Below, piece by piece: positions 63,715 through 64,000 of a stretch of 64,000 bases of DNA (the stretch's first letter is position 1; each line of letters starts with the position of its first letter). A program made the translations under genes and the position numbers. The DNA is taken from positions 274,422-338,421 of the forward strand of contig QZCP01000013.1 of the NCBI GenBank assembly GCA_003956705.1. The letters run 5' to 3'. The notes under the pieces were generated by a model. The model was given only the letters and a program-made list of their open reading frames with translations, searched no databases and was not told the origin of the DNA. The DNA comes from Brevipalpus yothersi (taxonomy: Eukaryota; Arthropoda; Arachnida; Trombidiformes; Tenuipalpidae).

Positions 63715-64000
63715 AGTTTTCCAAATCGATCATCGTTTTACATACTTTTTACATGTGATAATTTTCACAATTTGGACCACAAATAAACATTTTTTGATAC
63801 ATGGATTTGGGTAAGCCGACCATACATCAATCGGAAGTCGGCTAATTTTTTTCCCACCATCAATACGAAAACATTCACACAAGGAACTGGTTTGAATCAT
63901 ACACACGGCGTGGGCCACATCCGTTGGAAGAAGAAGGAGAGAGGATGAAGATGAAGATGAATGAAACCCACTCTCACAGCTTCGAAATGATCTTGAGTTG
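63715..64000. other. TRMT1 3' flank to window end
   Basis: Contains the TRMT1 poly(A) signal at 63782-63787. No further gene can be supported before the window ends. Confidence 0.5.

Overview
This is nuclear DNA from an animal, very probably an arthropod and most likely an acariform mite. Genes are split by short GT-AG introns, usually 50-100 bases. The tropomyosin C-terminus (EQQIRI, HEKEKYK, DQTFAELTGY) resembles mite tropomyosins as I remember them. A bombesin/CCHamide-type receptor, SRF, BicD, Lasp and Galpha-s are present. Several genes are intronless, and (GA)n/(CT)n microsatellites are everywhere. The species assignment is inference.

Layout, left to right. KIF23/MKLP1 kinesin (+, 5' truncated by the window edge). 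Galpha-s (+, nine exons). ACSF2-type acyl-CoA synthetase (-), followed by a foldback repeat cluster. Lasp LIM-nebulin-SH3 protein (-). BicD (+, intronless). A 3.9-kb gene-free stretch. An intronless peptide GPCR (+) tail to tail with Hikeshi (-). Hikeshi is head to head with an unrecognised 129-residue protein (+). ITPK1 (-). COP9 signalosome subunit 3 (-). A tandem pair of small secreted cystatin-like proteins (+). Rab35 (+). DPAGT1/ALG7 (-). A roughly 9-kb region with long microsatellites that probably holds the 3' part of SRF (-). A small membrane protein closely followed by Tim10 (+). RING1-type E3 ligase (-). NO66/RIOX oxygenase (+). Tropomyosin (+). NRF-6-type acyltransferase (+). 3-hydroxyacyl-CoA dehydratase (-). 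TRMT1 tRNA dimethyltransferase (+).

Almost all are single-copy housekeeping, cytoskeletal or signalling genes with no shared pathway. The gene pairs are arranged head to head or tail to tail, and several probably share promoter regions or have closely spaced poly(A) sites. The least ordinary parts are the cystatin-like tandem duplication at 31.0-33.6 kb, the foldback structure at 11.4-11.7 kb, the possible dicistronic membrane-protein/Tim10 unit at 48.8-49.5 kb, and the reading-phase break in the NO66 gene. Exon boundaries were built by hand from GT-AG sites, reading phase and remembered family sequences, without alignment tools or transcripts.
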